Origin: Xestospongia muta
Taxonomy: Eukaryota; Porifera; Demospongiae; Haplosclerida; Petrosiidae
Assembly: GCA_963693285.1 (NCBI GenBank)
Contig: OY848917.1
Span: forward strand, 24,672,745-24,736,744
Direction of reading: 5' to 3'
Length of the DNA stretch: 64,000 nt
The notes beneath the pieces are model-generated. The model made no database searches. It was not told the origin of the DNA and saw only the letters and a list, made by a program, of their open reading frames with translations. Made by a program: the position numbers and the translations under genes. Each line of letters starts with the position of its first letter. Positions within the stretch are counted from its first letter, which is position 1. Positions 62,701 through 64,000 of this stretch are shown here, piece by piece.

Positions 62701-64000
62701 TAATTGAATGGACGAAAGTTGAATCACGTTTTCAGCAGCAGTATGATTTTTGAGCCAATTAACAAGTCCTAGGTTTTCTTGGCTATCTGCTAGTATCCAG
62801 TCATAGTTTTGTAAACTGGCATTATATGCAAAGACTGCACTATTGTAAACATCTCTGGTAAGATTGAATTGTTGCTCAGATGCATCTCCTTCTACTTCCT
62901 TTATTTCTAATGTAGTTTTTGCATCTTGTTCATTTTCTATAGCAACAAGTAGGGATTGGTGAACTGAATTAATTTTGACTAATGCTTCTGTTGATGCACC
63001 AGCTGCATTAATGAGTGCCTGTTGTTTCATTTCTCTGCACTGACTATTAGCTGTTGCACATGGTTCTTCGTCCAACTTGGTTGCACAATCATAGAATTTC
63101 CAGCATATGTATGGTTTGCTTCCATTGTATTGTTGTACAGGACAAACGAATGCAGTCTTTTGAATTACTTTTTCCATAGCATCAACAAAGGTCTTCTCAT
63201 ATCTTCCAGTCATACGACAAACTTTGTAACATTTATCAACTAGCCAAGGAAATGGTATTGGTATTGGTATTGGAATAGGAAGTGGTGAAATACGTATGCC
63301 TGCAGAAAACCATTTGATTCCAAGCTTTTTTTTACATGATTTAACATATTCACAATAGGTTACTAATCTGGCCCTTGATTGTTGTGTCATAATAGAGACT
63401 GGTTGAAAGCGATGGCATGTACCATCTACACTGATGTATGTTGGTTTATAACATGTGACTGCTTTGCTGCCACTTTTACACATCTTTTCACATTCAGAAA
63501 TATCACACAGCTGATCAATATTAGATTTTATTGCTTCATTGATGTTATACACATCTAATAACTGATCAAGTTCATTCTGTCTTTGGTTTGTTATGTTATT
63601 CCAGTAAATTATATCAGCCTTTACTTCTTTCTGAGCTTGTAGAATTGATAAATATTCAGACTCTAAAGCTTCGAATTCAGCTTCTAAAAAGGTAAGTTTT
63701 TCTTTTGCATTTTCCACATTGTTGCTTCCTGCCAGTATTCTCTGCATTGTAAAATTTGTGGAATAATATATAAGCTCATGTAAATTGCTTTCTGTTTCTT
63801 GTTGAAAGGTATCTTCTCCTTGATCAAACAATACATCAATATTCAATACTTGAGACTCCCATGGAGTAGTTAATCCAGCAGAACCATTCAACATTCCTGA
63901 GTAATGACTAAAGAATGTGGCGTGCTTTTGAAAGGAAAGGTGGTCATTGAAAAAAATATTGGCAACAATACTAATGTCAAAAATAGAAATGTTTACATCT
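59752..64000 (-). CDS. EMI-EGF-sushi-Ig receptor, paralogue B (3' part; cut by window end)
   Basis: The 3' exons mirror receptor A one for one: 59,915-59,752 (stop), 60,024-59,964 (membrane helix), 60,118-60,075, two 63-nt cassettes (60,230-60,168; 60,342-60,280), 60,535-60,392, 60,804-60,595 and the giant exon from 60,858 to beyond 64,000. Protein identity is very high by eye, including the coiled coil, the KKRSVHRR basic stretch, both Ig domains and the [18 protein letters not shown] segment. It differs in having two rather than three cassettes and a tail ending EIGKNN instead of EKK. Open throughout, so both copies look functional. Confidence 0.85.
60075..60342 (-). repeat. Cassette of stalk mini-exons, copy B
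   Basis: Two 63-nt phase 1-1 exons plus the 44-nt terminal member. They pair best with the first, second and last units of receptor A, so the third 63-nt unit of A is either a gain in A or a loss in B. Confidence 0.85.

Overview
The window reads as invertebrate genomic DNA, most probably from a sponge (inference). It is AT-rich, its genes are split by short GT-AG introns, and it mixes animal extracellular domains (EMI, calcium-binding EGF, sushi, Ig, cysteine-rich GCC2/GCC3-like repeats) with Roc-COR and ankyrin-COR proteins that end in Death domains, a combination abundant in demosponges. Nothing bacterial, no rRNA or tRNA, and no CRISPR array was seen.

Layout. 0.2-5.0 kb holds a decayed block: a fragment of a COR gene, then a decayed BEL/Pao retrotransposon carrying a piece of a second retroelement. 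5.5-5.8 kb is a small DNA transposon with an 8-bp target duplication. 5.9-6.8 kb is an old coding remnant in one frame with several stops. 8.5-11.6 kb (minus) is a Roc-COR gene with two C-terminal Death domains. 12.8-14.8 kb (minus) is a non-LTR-type retroelement remnant lacking its reverse transcriptase. 15.2-17.4 kb (minus) contains the most unusual signal: ten units, in two runs with mostly 70-95-base spacing, each with a 3' splice site and a 5' splice site exactly three bases apart, i.e. a candidate gene built from 3-nt micro-exons. 18-21.7 kb is repeat-rich. 21.7-27.8 kb and 52.6-59.3 kb are further copies of the COR-fragment plus BEL/Pao block. 28.3-40.6 kb (minus) is a complete gene for a predicted 2,468-residue type I membrane receptor; 59.8-64.0 kb is the 3' part of its near-identical paralogue, cut by the window edge. 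42.0-43.6 kb (minus) has exons of one or two small genes, 44.2-45.1 kb a Ty3/gypsy integrase fragment and a zinc finger, and 46.3-52.2 kb (plus) an ankyrin-COR-Death gene with a frameshift and a stop.

How it fits together. The block [COR fragment + dead BEL/Pao + 3' end of the receptor gene] occurs twice in the same order and orientation, about 31 kb apart, so the locus grew by segmental duplication. A third COR+BEL block at the left edge lacks the receptor. Receptor genes and COR/Death genes lie side by side; both classes are candidates for recognition and signalling in innate immunity or cell death, but that role is inferred from domains only. Exon boundaries were placed by hand from splice consensus and reading phase; the receptor exons sum to a multiple of three with one open frame.
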